Source: an uncultured Bacteroidia bacterium (GTDB lineage: Bacteria > Bacteroidota > Bacteroidia > Bacteroidales > Prolixibacteraceae). From it: DNA of 64,000 nt. The position numbers were made by a program, and so were the translations under genes. The notes beneath the pieces are model-generated. The model was not told where the DNA came from. It saw only the letters and a list, made by a program, of their open reading frames with translations, and did no database searches. Positions 46,616-55,159 of the stretch are shown here, one piece after another (position 1 is the stretch's first letter; each line of letters begins with the position of its first letter). The DNA is taken from positions 1 through 64,000 of the forward strand of contig CAIXZH010000092.1 of assembly GCA_903923905.1 (NCBI GenBank), written 5' to 3'.

Positions 46616-47152
46616 ATGAATAATACAAATCAACAGTTTGATCATGTCATCGGTATTTGCAGGGCAGTTTTTGTGAAAAAAATGAAAGATTATGGAACTG
46701 CCTGGCGAATTCTGAGACCTCAATCGATGACCGATCAGATTTATATCAAAGCTCAAAGAATCAGAAGTATCGAGGAGAAAGGTGTTGCAAAAATAGCAGA
46801 GGATGCACGTGATGAATTTATCGGGATTATTAATTATTGTTCCATGGCCTTGATTCAATTAGAATTAGGACCTTCAGACGATGAACTTCCCCCTGAAATT
46901 ACTGAAAAAAAATACATGGATAACCTGGAAAAGGCTAAAAGCCTGATGATGGAAAAAAATCATGATTATGGTGAGGCATGGCGCCAGATGAGAATCAGTT
47001 CCTATACCGATCTTATTTTAATGAAAATCAAGAGAACAAAACAAATAGAGGATAATCAGGGACTTACAATTGCGTCAGAGGGCATTGATGCCAATTATCT
47101 GGACATGATCAACTATGCGATTTTCGGACTTATAAAACTTGAATTTGAATAA
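46616..47152 (+). CDS. DUF1599 (Nmad1-like) protein with internal duplication
   Basis: A 178-residue cytoplasmic protein made of two copies of the same helical module. Copy 1 has KKMKDYGTAWRILRPQS ... YCSMALIQLE, and copy 2 KNHDYGEAWRQMRISS ... YAIFGLIKLE. The DYG-AWR motif and the acidic DEFIGIINY / DMINY segments identify PF07659, described as a nucleotide-modification-associated domain in phage-related contexts, but this chromosomal form sits in a conserved Bacteroidota housekeeping cluster and its role is unknown. I choose the ATG at 46616 (MNNTNQQFDHV); earlier in-frame starts add a low-similarity, non-conserved leader. Confidence 0.85.
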   Translation: MNNTNQQFDHVIGICRAVFVKKMKDYGTAWRILRPQSMTDQIYIKAQRIRSIEEKGVAKIAEDARDEFIGIINYCSMALIQLELGPSDDELPPEITEKKYMDNLEKAKSLMMEKNHDYGEAWRQMRISSYTDLILMKIKRTKQIEDNQGLTIASEGIDANYLDMINYAIFGLIKLEFE

Positions 47153-47153
47153 G

Positions 47154-48311
47154 ATGAAGCAAAAAGGGCTCGTGCTATCACGGTGGCTAGTTGGAGTTTT
47201 GTTTGTCTTTTCAGGATTTGTAAAAGGGATTGATCCGGCAGGATTCCAATACAAACTGGAAGATTATCTGGAAGCACTCCATTTACAGGTAATGGGATTT
47301 TTTATTGTACCGGGGTCATTTTTACTTCCCTTTGCTGAGTTTGCTATTGGTATAACCCTTTTGACCGGCATACTGATCCGGCTTTCGACAAAACTGGCCT
47401 TTGCCTTTATGCTTTTTTTTACGCCACTAACGTTTTATCTCGCCCTTAAAAATCCAGTCACTGACTGCGGCTGCTTCGGTGATGCCCTGGTTATCAGCAA
47501 TTGGCAAACTTTTAACAAGAATATTGTATTGATTATTCTGGTTGTTATATTACTGATCAACAGGAAAAACCTTCTTTTTATTTCTGCATTTAAATTCCGA
47601 AGGATTATATTCACAATAGCGCTGGTTAGTTATTTCTCGTTAGTATATTGGTCAGATATCCATGAACCTCTGTTGGATTTCAGACCTTACCAGGTTGGAG
47701 TCAATATTACAGAAGGAATGTCAATTCCTGCGGGAGCACCTACTGATGTTTATCAGAACACTTATTATTACCGGAACCGGCATTCAAATGAGTTAAAAAA
47801 ATTTGGAGATCAAAATTATCCCTGGCAGGACACCATTCAATGGAAATTCGAGTCTATGGATCCCCCATTGCTGATTAAAAAAGGGTATCGGCCGTCAATT
47901 CATGATTTTTCAATACAGACCGCTGATCAACAAAACGTTACTGATATTTATCTAAAGGATTCACTCTTTACTTTTGTCGTAATTGCCTATGATTTGGAGA
48001 AATCATCCAGTTCAAAACAGTATGAGCTTAATTTACTGGCAAAGTGGGCTAAACAAAAAGGGTGCCGTTTTATCGGTCTCACGTCGACCTCAGGAGCTGC
48101 ACTCCTTAAATTTCAGCAGGAGAAAGTTCCGGCTTATGAATTTCTCTTTGCTGATCAGACAACTTTAAAAACAATTATCCGTTCCAATCCTGGGTTAATT
48201 CTTCTGCGCAATGGAACCATTCTGGCCAAATGGGCTTATGCTGATTTTCCGAGCCCAGAAAAAGCTGAAATTATTATCGGGTCTGAGGTGAATAAAAAGT
48301 TAAATCATTGA
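47154..48311 (+). CDS. DoxX-like membrane protein fused to a thioredoxin-like domain (BT_3928 type)
   Basis: A 385-residue protein. Residues about 1-150 hold four membrane helices of the DoxX/MauE type (SRWLVGVLFVFSGFVKGIDP) with the conserved cysteine motif TDCGCFGD. A further helix near 155-170 precedes a periplasmic region (about 175-385) folded like thioredoxin/AhpC (LFTFVVIAYDLEKSS ... GLILLRNGTILAKWAY), but without a CxxC active site. The first domain may move electrons from quinone to a thiol partner; the second then binds rather than catalyses. The ATG at 47154 lies one base after the DUF1599 stop. A TTG at 47139 would overlap that gene and is less likely. Confidence 0.82.
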   Translation: MKQKGLVLSRWLVGVLFVFSGFVKGIDPAGFQYKLEDYLEALHLQVMGFFIVPGSFLLPFAEFAIGITLLTGILIRLSTKLAFAFMLFFTPLTFYLALKNPVTDCGCFGDALVISNWQTFNKNIVLIILVVILLINRKNLLFISAFKFRRIIFTIALVSYFSLVYWSDIHEPLLDFRPYQVGVNITEGMSIPAGAPTDVYQNTYYYRNRHSNELKKFGDQNYPWQDTIQWKFESMDPPLLIKKGYRPSIHDFSIQTADQQNVTDIYLKDSLFTFVVIAYDLEKSSSSKQYELNLLAKWAKQKGCRFIGLTSTSGAALLKFQQEKVPAYEFLFADQTTLKTIIRSNPGLILLRNGTILAKWAYADFPSPEKAEIIIGSEVNKKLNH

Positions 48312-48351
48312 TTTGAGTAACGGCTCTGTTTCAGACTATCCCATTAAGTTT

Positions 48352-48359
48352 TATCTTTG
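48352..48359 (+). promoter_or_regulatory. Candidate -7 box of tpiA
   Basis: TATCTTTG, followed by TAAC, matches TAnnTTTG and sits 57 bases before the ATG at 48416. A CTGTTTC about 20 bases upstream may be a weak -33 element. Confidence 0.5.
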
Positions 48360-48415
48360 TAACTTAATTATTCCAATTAAGCTTTTAATTCATAATTTTT
48401 AAAAATAGCAGGGTA

Positions 48416-49174
48416 ATGAGAAAGAAAATTGTAGCCGGAAACTGGAAATGTAACACGACTGTTAAAGAAGGTGTTGAACTGGCAAAAAGTGTAAATGAAT
48501 TGGTCTTAACAAAAGGTGCAAAAGATGTGGTTGTCGTTCTTGGCACACCTTTCACACACCTGACCAGCGTAGCTGATGTTGTTGATGCTACCAGGGTTAA
48601 TATTGCATCACAAAACTGCGCCGCCGTAGCAAAAGGGGCATATACAGGAGAAGTTTCAGCCTCGATGGTTAAATCAGCTGGTGCGACTTATGTGATCATC
48701 GGCCATTCCGAACGCCGCGAATATTACCACGAGACAAGTGAAATACTTAATAAAAAACTGGCCTTAACGCTTGAGCAAGGCTTAACTCCAATTTACTGCT
48801 GTGGCGAAGCTCTGGCGATCCGAGAGGCAGGAACTCAAAATCAATTTGTAAAACAACAACTTGACGAAACGATCTTCCTTTTGCCTGTCGAACAAATACT
48901 TAAAATAGTAATTGCTTACGAACCAATCTGGGCTATCGGTACGGGCGTAACTGCATCAACTCAGCAGGCTCAGGATATGCTTGCCTTTATCAGGGGATTA
49001 ATCTCTTCCAAATATGGGAAAGAAGTTGCTGAAGAAATTTCGATTCTATATGGCGGCTCATGCAGTCCCGGCAATGCCAATGAACTTTTTAGCCAACCTG
49101 ATATTGATGGTGGACTAATCGGAGGTGCTTCTCTGAAATCGGAAGATTTTTTAACTATTATTAATGCCTATTAA
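48416..49174 (+). CDS. tpiA: Triose-phosphate isomerase
   Basis: TpiA of 252 residues, a TIM-barrel enzyme of glycolysis that interconverts dihydroxyacetone phosphate and glyceraldehyde 3-phosphate. The catalytic set is complete: Lys in GNWKCN, His in IIGHSERR, Glu in AYEPIWAIGTG, and the phosphate-binding GGSCSPGNA and GGLIGGASL. Single-gene unit with its own promoter match and a strong terminator. Neighbouring DoxX and DUF1599 genes are the usual company in this phylum. Confidence 0.97.
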   Translation: MRKKIVAGNWKCNTTVKEGVELAKSVNELVLTKGAKDVVVVLGTPFTHLTSVADVVDATRVNIASQNCAAVAKGAYTGEVSASMVKSAGATYVIIGHSERREYYHETSEILNKKLALTLEQGLTPIYCCGEALAIREAGTQNQFVKQQLDETIFLLPVEQILKIVIAYEPIWAIGTGVTASTQQAQDMLAFIRGLISSKYGKEVAEEISILYGGSCSPGNANELFSQPDIDGGLIGGASLKSEDFLTIINAY

Positions 49175-49205
49175 ATCAGTAGCTTACAATATAATATTTG
49201 TATTT

Positions 49206-49244
49206 AAAAGAGTGGATATGGGTAACCATATTCACTCTTTTTTT
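49206..49244 (+). terminator. Intrinsic terminator of tpiA
   Basis: Stem of 16 bp, AAAAGAGTGGATATGG / CCATATTCACTCTTTT with a single G-T pair, loop GTAA, ending in a run of seven T. It lies 31 bases after the tpiA stop. Confidence 0.9.
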
Positions 49245-49316
49245 AATATTTCTGATCAATTATTCCCTGAATTTTGTTAACTTTAAATAAATTAGTAATT
49301 CTAACGGATAATAGTT

Positions 49317-51977
49317 ATGATCTTTCGCTTCAAATCAGCAATCATTGTTACAATACTATTATTTTGCAACTTAGCCTCCTATTCCCATAACCTTAAAGGT
49401 ACAATCAAAAGCAAGGATGGCACTCCGATTCCCTATGCCACCGTTTTTATCAAAGAGGTCTCGTTAGGTACATCCACCAATGAAGAGGGAAAATTTGAAC
49501 TTGATTTGCATCCCGGGATTTATACGGCCAATTTTAGAAGTCTGGGGTATATGCCAAAAGTTGAAACCATTACCCTATCCAAAAAATTGACTGAGATTGA
49601 GGTCGTCCTCGAAGAACAAATCATTCAAATCAATCAGATCGATGTTCATTCAGGTGATGAAGATCCTGCCTATGGCATTATGAGAAAAATAATTAGCTTG
49701 TCCTATGTACATCTCAATCAGGTCAATTCCTATTCTGCAGATGTTTATATCCGGGGAACTGTAAAATTTGAGAATGTGCCCGGATTGATTCGCAACCAGC
49801 TCAAAAAAAAGGATATTGACGTGAAATCAGGAGACATTCTGGTAAACGAAACAGTCAGTCAGATTAACTATCGTGCTCCTGATAAATATGAACAAAAAAT
49901 AGTTTCTGTGAATTCAACATTCCCTAAAGTGGTAGACTTTTCTGTTGATGATTTTCTGGGGGCAAGCCTTTATCAGGATAATATTAATATCCTTTTTTCA
50001 CCGTTGAGTAAAAATGCCTTCACCTATTATAATTTCAGATATGAAGGTTTCCAGCAAGAAGGTAAATATACGGTTAATAAAATAAAAGTAATCCCACGAA
50101 GAAAAAGCAAGCAACTTGTTGAAGGATATATCTATATCATCGAAGATTTATGGTGCCTTACCAGGGCTGATTTAAGTTTTGAAACTCCGTTTGGTGCCGT
50201 TAGCTTCCGCCTGGTTTTTGATGAGGTACTTCCGGGAGTCTGGTTGCCGATCGACCATAATTACACTTTTAAAGGTGGTATGATGGGTCTTAAAGGAAGT
50301 GCCAAAATTCTGGCATCAATCAAATATAACAAACTTAAGGCCAATGAACAGGTACTGGCAATGCTTGGAATTCAACCTTCGAAATCTGATAGCCCGAATC
50401 AAGCATCTTACCAGTCAACCCAAATCACTAAAATACCCAAAATCCAGCCTGGGAATAAAAAGGAATCCAGGATCGGTCATATCCTGGAAAAGGAAAAGCT
50501 TACCAACCGGGATATGTCAAAACTATCCAGGTTGATGGCGCATGAAGACTATTCCCATAAACCAGACTCTTTGAAATCACTGGAAATCAAAGACAAAGTG
50601 AAAGTAACTATTGAAAAGGAGGCAGAAACCCGTGAAGCAGGTTATTGGGCATTGACACGTCCTGTTCCTCTTTCAAATGATGAATTAAAAAGTTTCAAAC
50701 AACATGATTCAATAATCGCGGTTCAAAAAAAGATTGCCCCAGATACCACTTCAGTAATAAATCATAAACGTAACTATGGCTTGTTAAATCCCCTCTTTTT
50801 TGGAGTCCGACGACCAATAATCGATTCAACCTGGACCTTAAAATACGATGGCTTGGTTTCTACTAAACGGATCAGTTTCAATGCAGCTGATGGATGGAAA
50901 ATAGCCCAAAGTATTGATTTAACCAAGATTTATAAACCTGGTAAATCATTGATTCTTACTCCCTTTATTGCCTATGCCATCAACAGGAGTGCTATTCTGG
51001 CCACAGGAACGATCACTTACAGCTACGCTCCTCTCCAACGGGGAACATTGGTAATTTCAGGAGGAAGAAATACGCTTGATTTTAACTCCCCATCTCAAAT
51101 GGTTCATCCTTTTATTAATTCGGTTGCTTCACTCTTTTACAAAGAAAATTATGGACGATTTTACGAAAACCGGTACTTAAATCTGTCCAATGTAATCGAT
51201 ATTGATAATGGACTGGTATTAAAAGCTCTCTTTAAGTGGAATGATATCAGGCAATTACAAAATTCAACAAACTTTTCCTTCTTTTGGAAAGCCAATGATT
51301 ATAAACCGAATCTGCCCTCCAATAAAGAGATGACGAATAAATCAGTTGAAGATCAGATAAATACGGTTGCAGGGCTGAGAATCGAATATACGCCCCGCTA
51401 TTTTTACAGAATCAACAGAGGTGTCAAGGTGATGTCGCAAGCCGACTATCCGACTTTTTATTTAGAATATAAAAAAGGGATTAAGGATCTTTTTACAAGT
51501 GTGTCTGATTTTGATTACCTGAGTGCAGGTCTCCAATACGGCCGGGAATGGAGTCAAACTTCAAGTATTGCAATGGATCTGCATGGTGGATGGTTTCCAA
51601 ATAATAAGAGCCTCCATTTCGCAGATTTTGCGCATGCTCAGACTCAAACAAGCCCGATACTTCTGAGTGAATATCGTCATGCCTTTTTTCTTCCCGGCTA
51701 TTATTCACTGAGTACTTCAGACAAATTTATTGAAGCCCACCTCTCGGTAAGGGCTCCTTATATTGCTCTTAAATATCTGCCTGGCCTTAGCAATACCCTT
51801 TGGCGTGAAATGGTTTGGTTCAGTTTTTATTCCTCACCGGTAACCCGTAACTATGTAGAAGTTGGGTATACCCTTCTTGAAGTATTATTATCAGCAAATA
51901 TAGGAACCCATGTTGGCTTTGATGATGGTAAATTTAGCAATATCGGGATAAACCTTGCTTTTAGAATATCGTATTAA
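49317..51977 (+). CDS. DUF5686 outer-membrane protein with carboxypeptidase-regulatory-like domain
   Basis: An 886-residue outer-membrane protein. The signal peptide (about 1-22) is followed by the beta-sandwich LKGTIKSKDGTPIPYATVFIKE (PF13715-type, about 26-110) and then a long DUF5686 region predicted as beta barrel, with typical alternating strands such as LVISGGRNTLDFNSP and GINLAFRISY at the very end (aromatic terminal residue). The family is widespread in Bacteroidota; its role is unknown, possibly envelope assembly or outer-membrane adaptation. It is followed by prmA after 11 bases, so the two may be co-transcribed. Confidence 0.85.
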   Translation: MIFRFKSAIIVTILLFCNLASYSHNLKGTIKSKDGTPIPYATVFIKEVSLGTSTNEEGKFELDLHPGIYTANFRSLGYMPKVETITLSKKLTEIEVVLEEQIIQINQIDVHSGDEDPAYGIMRKIISLSYVHLNQVNSYSADVYIRGTVKFENVPGLIRNQLKKKDIDVKSGDILVNETVSQINYRAPDKYEQKIVSVNSTFPKVVDFSVDDFLGASLYQDNINILFSPLSKNAFTYYNFRYEGFQQEGKYTVNKIKVIPRRKSKQLVEGYIYIIEDLWCLTRADLSFETPFGAVSFRLVFDEVLPGVWLPIDHNYTFKGGMMGLKGSAKILASIKYNKLKANEQVLAMLGIQPSKSDSPNQASYQSTQITKIPKIQPGNKKESRIGHILEKEKLTNRDMSKLSRLMAHEDYSHKPDSLKSLEIKDKVKVTIEKEAETREAGYWALTRPVPLSNDELKSFKQHDSIIAVQKKIAPDTTSVINHKRNYGLLNPLFFGVRRPIIDSTWTLKYDGLVSTKRISFNAADGWKIAQSIDLTKIYKPGKSLILTPFIAYAINRSAILATGTITYSYAPLQRGTLVISGGRNTLDFNSPSQMVHPFINSVASLFYKENYGRFYENRYLNLSNVIDIDNGLVLKALFKWNDIRQLQNSTNFSFFWKANDYKPNLPSNKEMTNKSVEDQINTVAGLRIEYTPRYFYRINRGVKVMSQADYPTFYLEYKKGIKDLFTSVSDFDYLSAGLQYGREWSQTSSIAMDLHGGWFPNNKSLHFADFAHAQTQTSPILLSEYRHAFFLPGYYSLSTSDKFIEAHLSVRAPYIALKYLPGLSNTLWREMVWFSFYSSPVTRNYVEVGYTLLEVLLSANIGTHVGFDDGKFSNIGINLAFRISY

Positions 51978-51988
51978 TATAAACTGAA

Positions 51989-52828
51989 ATGGAATACCTG
52001 AAAACTAGTTGCATCTTACACCCGGACACCGAGATAAATCGTGAGATTTTGGTTGCAGATTTAGGGAATATTGGTTATGAAAGTTTTACTGAAACACCGG
52101 AATGTCTGGAAGCTTATATCAAAGCTTCCGATTTTTCAGAAGAAGCGCTTTTACATCTCTCGCCCTCTGAATTTCAAAATTTTAAGGTCTCTTTTACCCA
52201 TGAAACCATACCAGACCAAAACTGGAACGAAGTGTGGGAGAAAAATTATTTCCAGCCGTTGGTTATTGCCAACAGGTGCGTAGTCAGGGCTCCATTTCAC
52301 GTCAATTATCCGAATGCAGAATATGAAGTTGTTATTGAACCGAATATGGCCTTTGGAACAGGCAATCATGAAACGACCATTCTGATGATTTCTGAAATTT
52401 TAAATCAAAACCTGTTTGGAAAAACAGTACTTGATATGGGCTGCGGAACAGGAATTCTGAGTATTCTTACTGCAAAAAAGAGGGCAGCAAAGGTTATAGG
52501 AATAGACATCGATCAGTGGGCAATCAACAGTTCAGTTGAAAACGTTGCGATTAATAAGATTTCAAATCTTGAAATTATTCAAGGTGGTGCAGAAGTTATA
52601 CCGGCAATGAAATTTGACTATATCTATGCCAATATCCAACGGAATATACTTTTAAATGATATGCACCTGTATTCTAAGGCTTTGGAGAAAGATGGAGAAT
52701 TAATTGTGAGTGGATTCTACCTGGCTGACCTGGGAGCGATCAAAGCTCGGGCTGATGAACTTGGAATGCGATTTTTACGATTTTCAGAAATTGACAAGTG
52801 GGTTGCAGCAGTATTTACATGGAAATAA
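51989..52828 (+). CDS. prmA: Ribosomal protein L11 methyltransferase
   Basis: PrmA of 279 residues. It trimethylates ribosomal protein L11 using S-adenosylmethionine. The N-terminal substrate-recognition domain (about 1-100) is followed by the class I methyltransferase fold with EPNMAFGTGNHETT and motif I DMGCGTGILSI, acidic VIGIDIDQWA, and DYIYANIQRNI in the NPPF-like position. The stop lies inside the convergent phosphodiesterase gene: the two coding ends overlap by 14 bases. Confidence 0.92.
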   Translation: MEYLKTSCILHPDTEINREILVADLGNIGYESFTETPECLEAYIKASDFSEEALLHLSPSEFQNFKVSFTHETIPDQNWNEVWEKNYFQPLVIANRCVVRAPFHVNYPNAEYEVVIEPNMAFGTGNHETTILMISEILNQNLFGKTVLDMGCGTGILSILTAKKRAAKVIGIDIDQWAINSSVENVAINKISNLEIIQGGAEVIPAMKFDYIYANIQRNILLNDMHLYSKALEKDGELIVSGFYLADLGAIKARADELGMRFLRFSEIDKWVAAVFTWK

Positions 52829-53324
52829 TCCCTTTCCGGCCAAGTTCAATCACTTCCAGATCCTTTATCATTTGCTTATCAATAGTAAAGCGGACTAAAG
52901 TCCTGATCTGATGAAATCCCTGAATTCCGGCGGCACCCGGATTGATATGCAATAATTGATATTTCTGGTCATAAATCACTTTTAGAATATGGGAATGTCC
53001 TGAAATAAACAATTTCGGAGTTGACGAACTGATCTCTCTACGAGCCTCAGTTGTATAATGTCCGGGATATCCGCCAATATGAATGATTAGGACTTCAACC
53101 TCTTCACACTTAAACCTGAGTCTTAACGGATAATCCTGACGCAATTCGGTTCCATCAATATTTCCGGAAACGGCTCTCAACGGTTTTAAAACTGAGAGCT
53201 GTTGAGCTGTTTCAAAATTTCCAATATCGCCTGCATGCCAGATTTCATCACATTCCCCTAAATATGTCAGAATCCGCTCATCCAAATATCCATGCGTATC
53301 TGACAACAAGCCTATTCTTATCAT
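52815..53324 (-). CDS. Metallophosphoesterase, YfcE/MJ0936 family
   Basis: A 169-residue cytoplasmic calcineurin-like phosphodiesterase. The two-metal site is complete: LLSDTHGYLD, HAGDIGN, SGNIDGT and the C-terminal GHSHIL. Members hydrolyse phosphodiesters or cyclic nucleotides in vitro; the natural substrate is unclear. Its 3' end overlaps prmA by 14 bases, tail to tail. It starts 33 bases after the terminator of the OmpA-family gene, so it is probably transcribed separately. Confidence 0.9.
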   Translation of the reverse strand: MIRIGLLSDTHGYLDERILTYLGECDEIWHAGDIGNFETAQQLSVLKPLRAVSGNIDGTELRQDYPLRLRFKCEEVEVLIIHIGGYPGHYTTEARREISSSTPKLFISGHSHILKVIYDQKYQLLHINPGAAGIQGFHQIRTLVRFTIDKQMIKDLEVIELGRKGIISM

Positions 53325-53363
53325 ACCCTAATGATTCAAATCCAAACAATTGCAAATTAAAAA

Positions 53364-53396
53364 AAGAGAGATTATCACTCAATGACAATCTCTCTT
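53364..53396 (-). terminator. Intrinsic terminator of the OmpA-family gene
   Basis: A perfect 10-bp stem AAGAGAGATT / AATCTCTCTT, with an inner TCA/TGA pairing across one mismatch. On the minus strand it is followed by a T-rich tract (TTTTTAATTTGC, overlapping the stem end). It lies 46 bases after the ompA-family stop at 53442. Confidence 0.88.
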
Positions 53397-53441
53397 CTAT
53401 TTTATTTATGGATTCACCCTTAATCAGGTGAACAAAACTAA

Positions 53442-54632
53442 TTATTCAATTATAATCGTTTCTGTTCTGCGGTTAAGTGCATATTCAGCTTTTGTGCAAG
53501 GAACACCGTCTTTACATTTATTTACTGGTTGAGTTTCACCAAATGCCTGAGCATTAATCCTTGAAGTGCTGATTCCCTTGCTCACCAGGTAATCAATAAC
53601 TGATTTACCTCGTTTTTCAGAAAGTTTCATATTGTAGCTGGCAGGACCTCTGCTATCGGTATGCGATTTAAGGCTTACATTTACCGTTGGATTTTCATTC
53701 ATATCCTTGGCCAGACGATCAAGATCAGCTGTTGCTTTAGCATCAAGATTCCATTTGTCAAATGCAAAGTATACTTTGTAAGCATTCCCAATAACCGCAG
53801 GTTTCTCCACCTTAACAACTGGTTTTGGTTCTGGCTTTGGTTCAGGTTTTGGTTCAGGTTTTGGTTGTGGTTTTGGTGGCTCAACTACCGGTGCTGGTTT
53901 TTTCTTTTTCCCTAACATAATGGATATACCAGCATAGGTATAAAGTTTAGCTCCAGAAACAGATGAACTCGAAGGCACTAAATTTTCACCAGCTACTCCA
54001 TTAAGCCTGTCTGTAGGCATCCAGCTCCATTGGGTACCTAAATTAATTCTGACCTTGTCACTCAGTTTAATACCAAGTCCACCACCTACAGGTAATGTAA
54101 ACACTGTCGAACTACCACTATAATTTGCTGCCTGTTTGTTATTTATTGCGGTTGCACCAACCCCTACCTTTGCAAACAAATAAAATCTTCTGTCAAATTT
54201 GTTCTTTGCAAGTAAGTTATTAATGTTCCATACTGAATTCAGATCAAACTCATTGGTTGATGTATTGTAAACAGAAGAAGGGTGGTAGACAGGACCAAAT
54301 CCATGATAAACATTACCCTTAAGCGTATTATTGTTCCAACCAAATTCCAGAGCAATTACATGCGAGAAATTCTTTTTTACGAATGCTCCAAATCCGAAAG
54401 CACCCTGGCTATCCCAGTCAGAATAAGGAGACCAATTGTGCATATTGTACTCAGCCGAGAAATTACTTACTCCGCCATTCACACCAATCTCCCACTTATT
54501 GAATGGTTCTGTATTTGCCTGATCCTGTTTTGTCGGAACCGCTTTTGTTGGAGCCGCCTTTACCTGATCTTGAGCAAAAGTTAAATTGCAGTAGGAAAAT
54601 ATAACTACAATAATGAGAATTAGTTTTTTCAT
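53442..54632 (-). CDS. OmpA-family outer-membrane protein
   Basis: A 396-residue protein: signal peptide (about 1-21, LTFAQ), an eight-stranded barrel-like N-terminal domain (about 45-240; WEIGVNGGVSNFSAEYNM, FAKVGVGATA), a proline-lysine hinge (about 248-278, repeating PKPE), and the OmpA peptidoglycan-binding domain (about 283-396; LKSHTDSRGPASYNMKLSEK, with the conserved Asp-Arg pair). It links outer membrane and peptidoglycan. The cysteine pair in NKCKDGVPCTKAEY is common in Bacteroidota members. Monocistronic, with promoter match and terminator, and likely highly expressed. Confidence 0.93.
   Translation of the reverse strand: MKKLILIIVVIFSYCNLTFAQDQVKAAPTKAVPTKQDQANTEPFNKWEIGVNGGVSNFSAEYNMHNWSPYSDWDSQGAFGFGAFVKKNFSHVIALEFGWNNNTLKGNVYHGFGPVYHPSSVYNTSTNEFDLNSVWNINNLLAKNKFDRRFYLFAKVGVGATAINNKQAANYSGSSTVFTLPVGGGLGIKLSDKVRINLGTQWSWMPTDRLNGVAGENLVPSSSSVSGAKLYTYAGISIMLGKKKKPAPVVEPPKPQPKPEPKPEPKPEPKPVVKVEKPAVIGNAYKVYFAFDKWNLDAKATADLDRLAKDMNENPTVNVSLKSHTDSRGPASYNMKLSEKRGKSVIDYLVSKGISTSRINAQAFGETQPVNKCKDGVPCTKAEYALNRRTETIIIE
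53821..53877 (-). repeat. 12-bp tandem repeat coding for the PKPE hinge
   Basis: About four to five units of GGTTTTGGTTCA (plus strand), which code on the minus strand for repeated PKPE. Such in-frame repeats change copy number by slippage, altering hinge length without breaking the frame. Confidence 0.85.
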
Positions 54633-54705
54633 AATAATTTTATTTTTAATTTTTGACTTAAGAAAGCAATATGTACAATAAACAATTTAATTATCCTTTA
54701 TGTTG

Positions 54706-54713
54706 CAAATATA
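54706..54713 (-). promoter_or_regulatory. Candidate -7 box of the OmpA-family gene
   Basis: Minus-strand TATATTTG, followed by CAACA, matches TAnnTTTG; leader about 68 bases. A TTG near 54735 on the minus strand, about 20 bases upstream, may be the -33 element. Confidence 0.5.
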
Positions 54714-55066
54714 CTTAAAGTATAGAAACATTGTACAATTATATTGACTATTTTTTCACTAATTTTAACAATTAAGAGTTTGCTAGGTAAAAAATAATTA
54801 AAAGTTCTTTAAAAAATTATAAACTTCTAAATATCAAATTATTAAACTGGTAAAAATATTTATATATACCTTATTAATATTCTTTGGGCACCTGCTTAAT
54901 AAATGTTCTGAATTATTAAAACCCAACCAAAACAGTCACAAATTTAACTAATTATCAATAAATCAACGACTTTCATGTTACCCACAAACAATAAAATAAA
55001 TATATTAAAAAATTGTTAAGAATACACTCTGTATTAGTAAGTTATATTATTGATCTAAAAGTACTC

Positions 55067-55074
55067 TAATTTTG
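55067..55074 (+). promoter_or_regulatory. Candidate -7 box of the hemolysin III gene
   Basis: TAATTTTG, followed by TAC, matches TAnnTTTG and gives a leader of about 80 bases to the ATG at 55160. Confidence 0.45.
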
Positions 55075-55159
55075 TACCATAATAGATGATTATTGTTTAT
55101 AATAATCTATTTTTATCAACCGTACTTTGTTAAAAAGTTGCCATATTAAATTATATTCA

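Larger units (their letters stand above)
54633..55159. other. Long AT-rich gap between two divergent genes
   Basis: This 527-bp stretch has no credible reading frame. It holds the candidate promoters of the OmpA-family gene and of the hemolysin III gene. The central part (54780-55020) is very AT-rich with no clear hairpin or small-gene signal. A bulged hairpin (55081-55113) lies exactly at the expected mRNA start of the hemolysin III gene. Confidence 0.6.

Noticed and set aside
55127-55159. TTG start for the hemolysin III gene
   Set aside because: The extra 11 residues are unlike the family, and an ATG with normal context follows at 55160.
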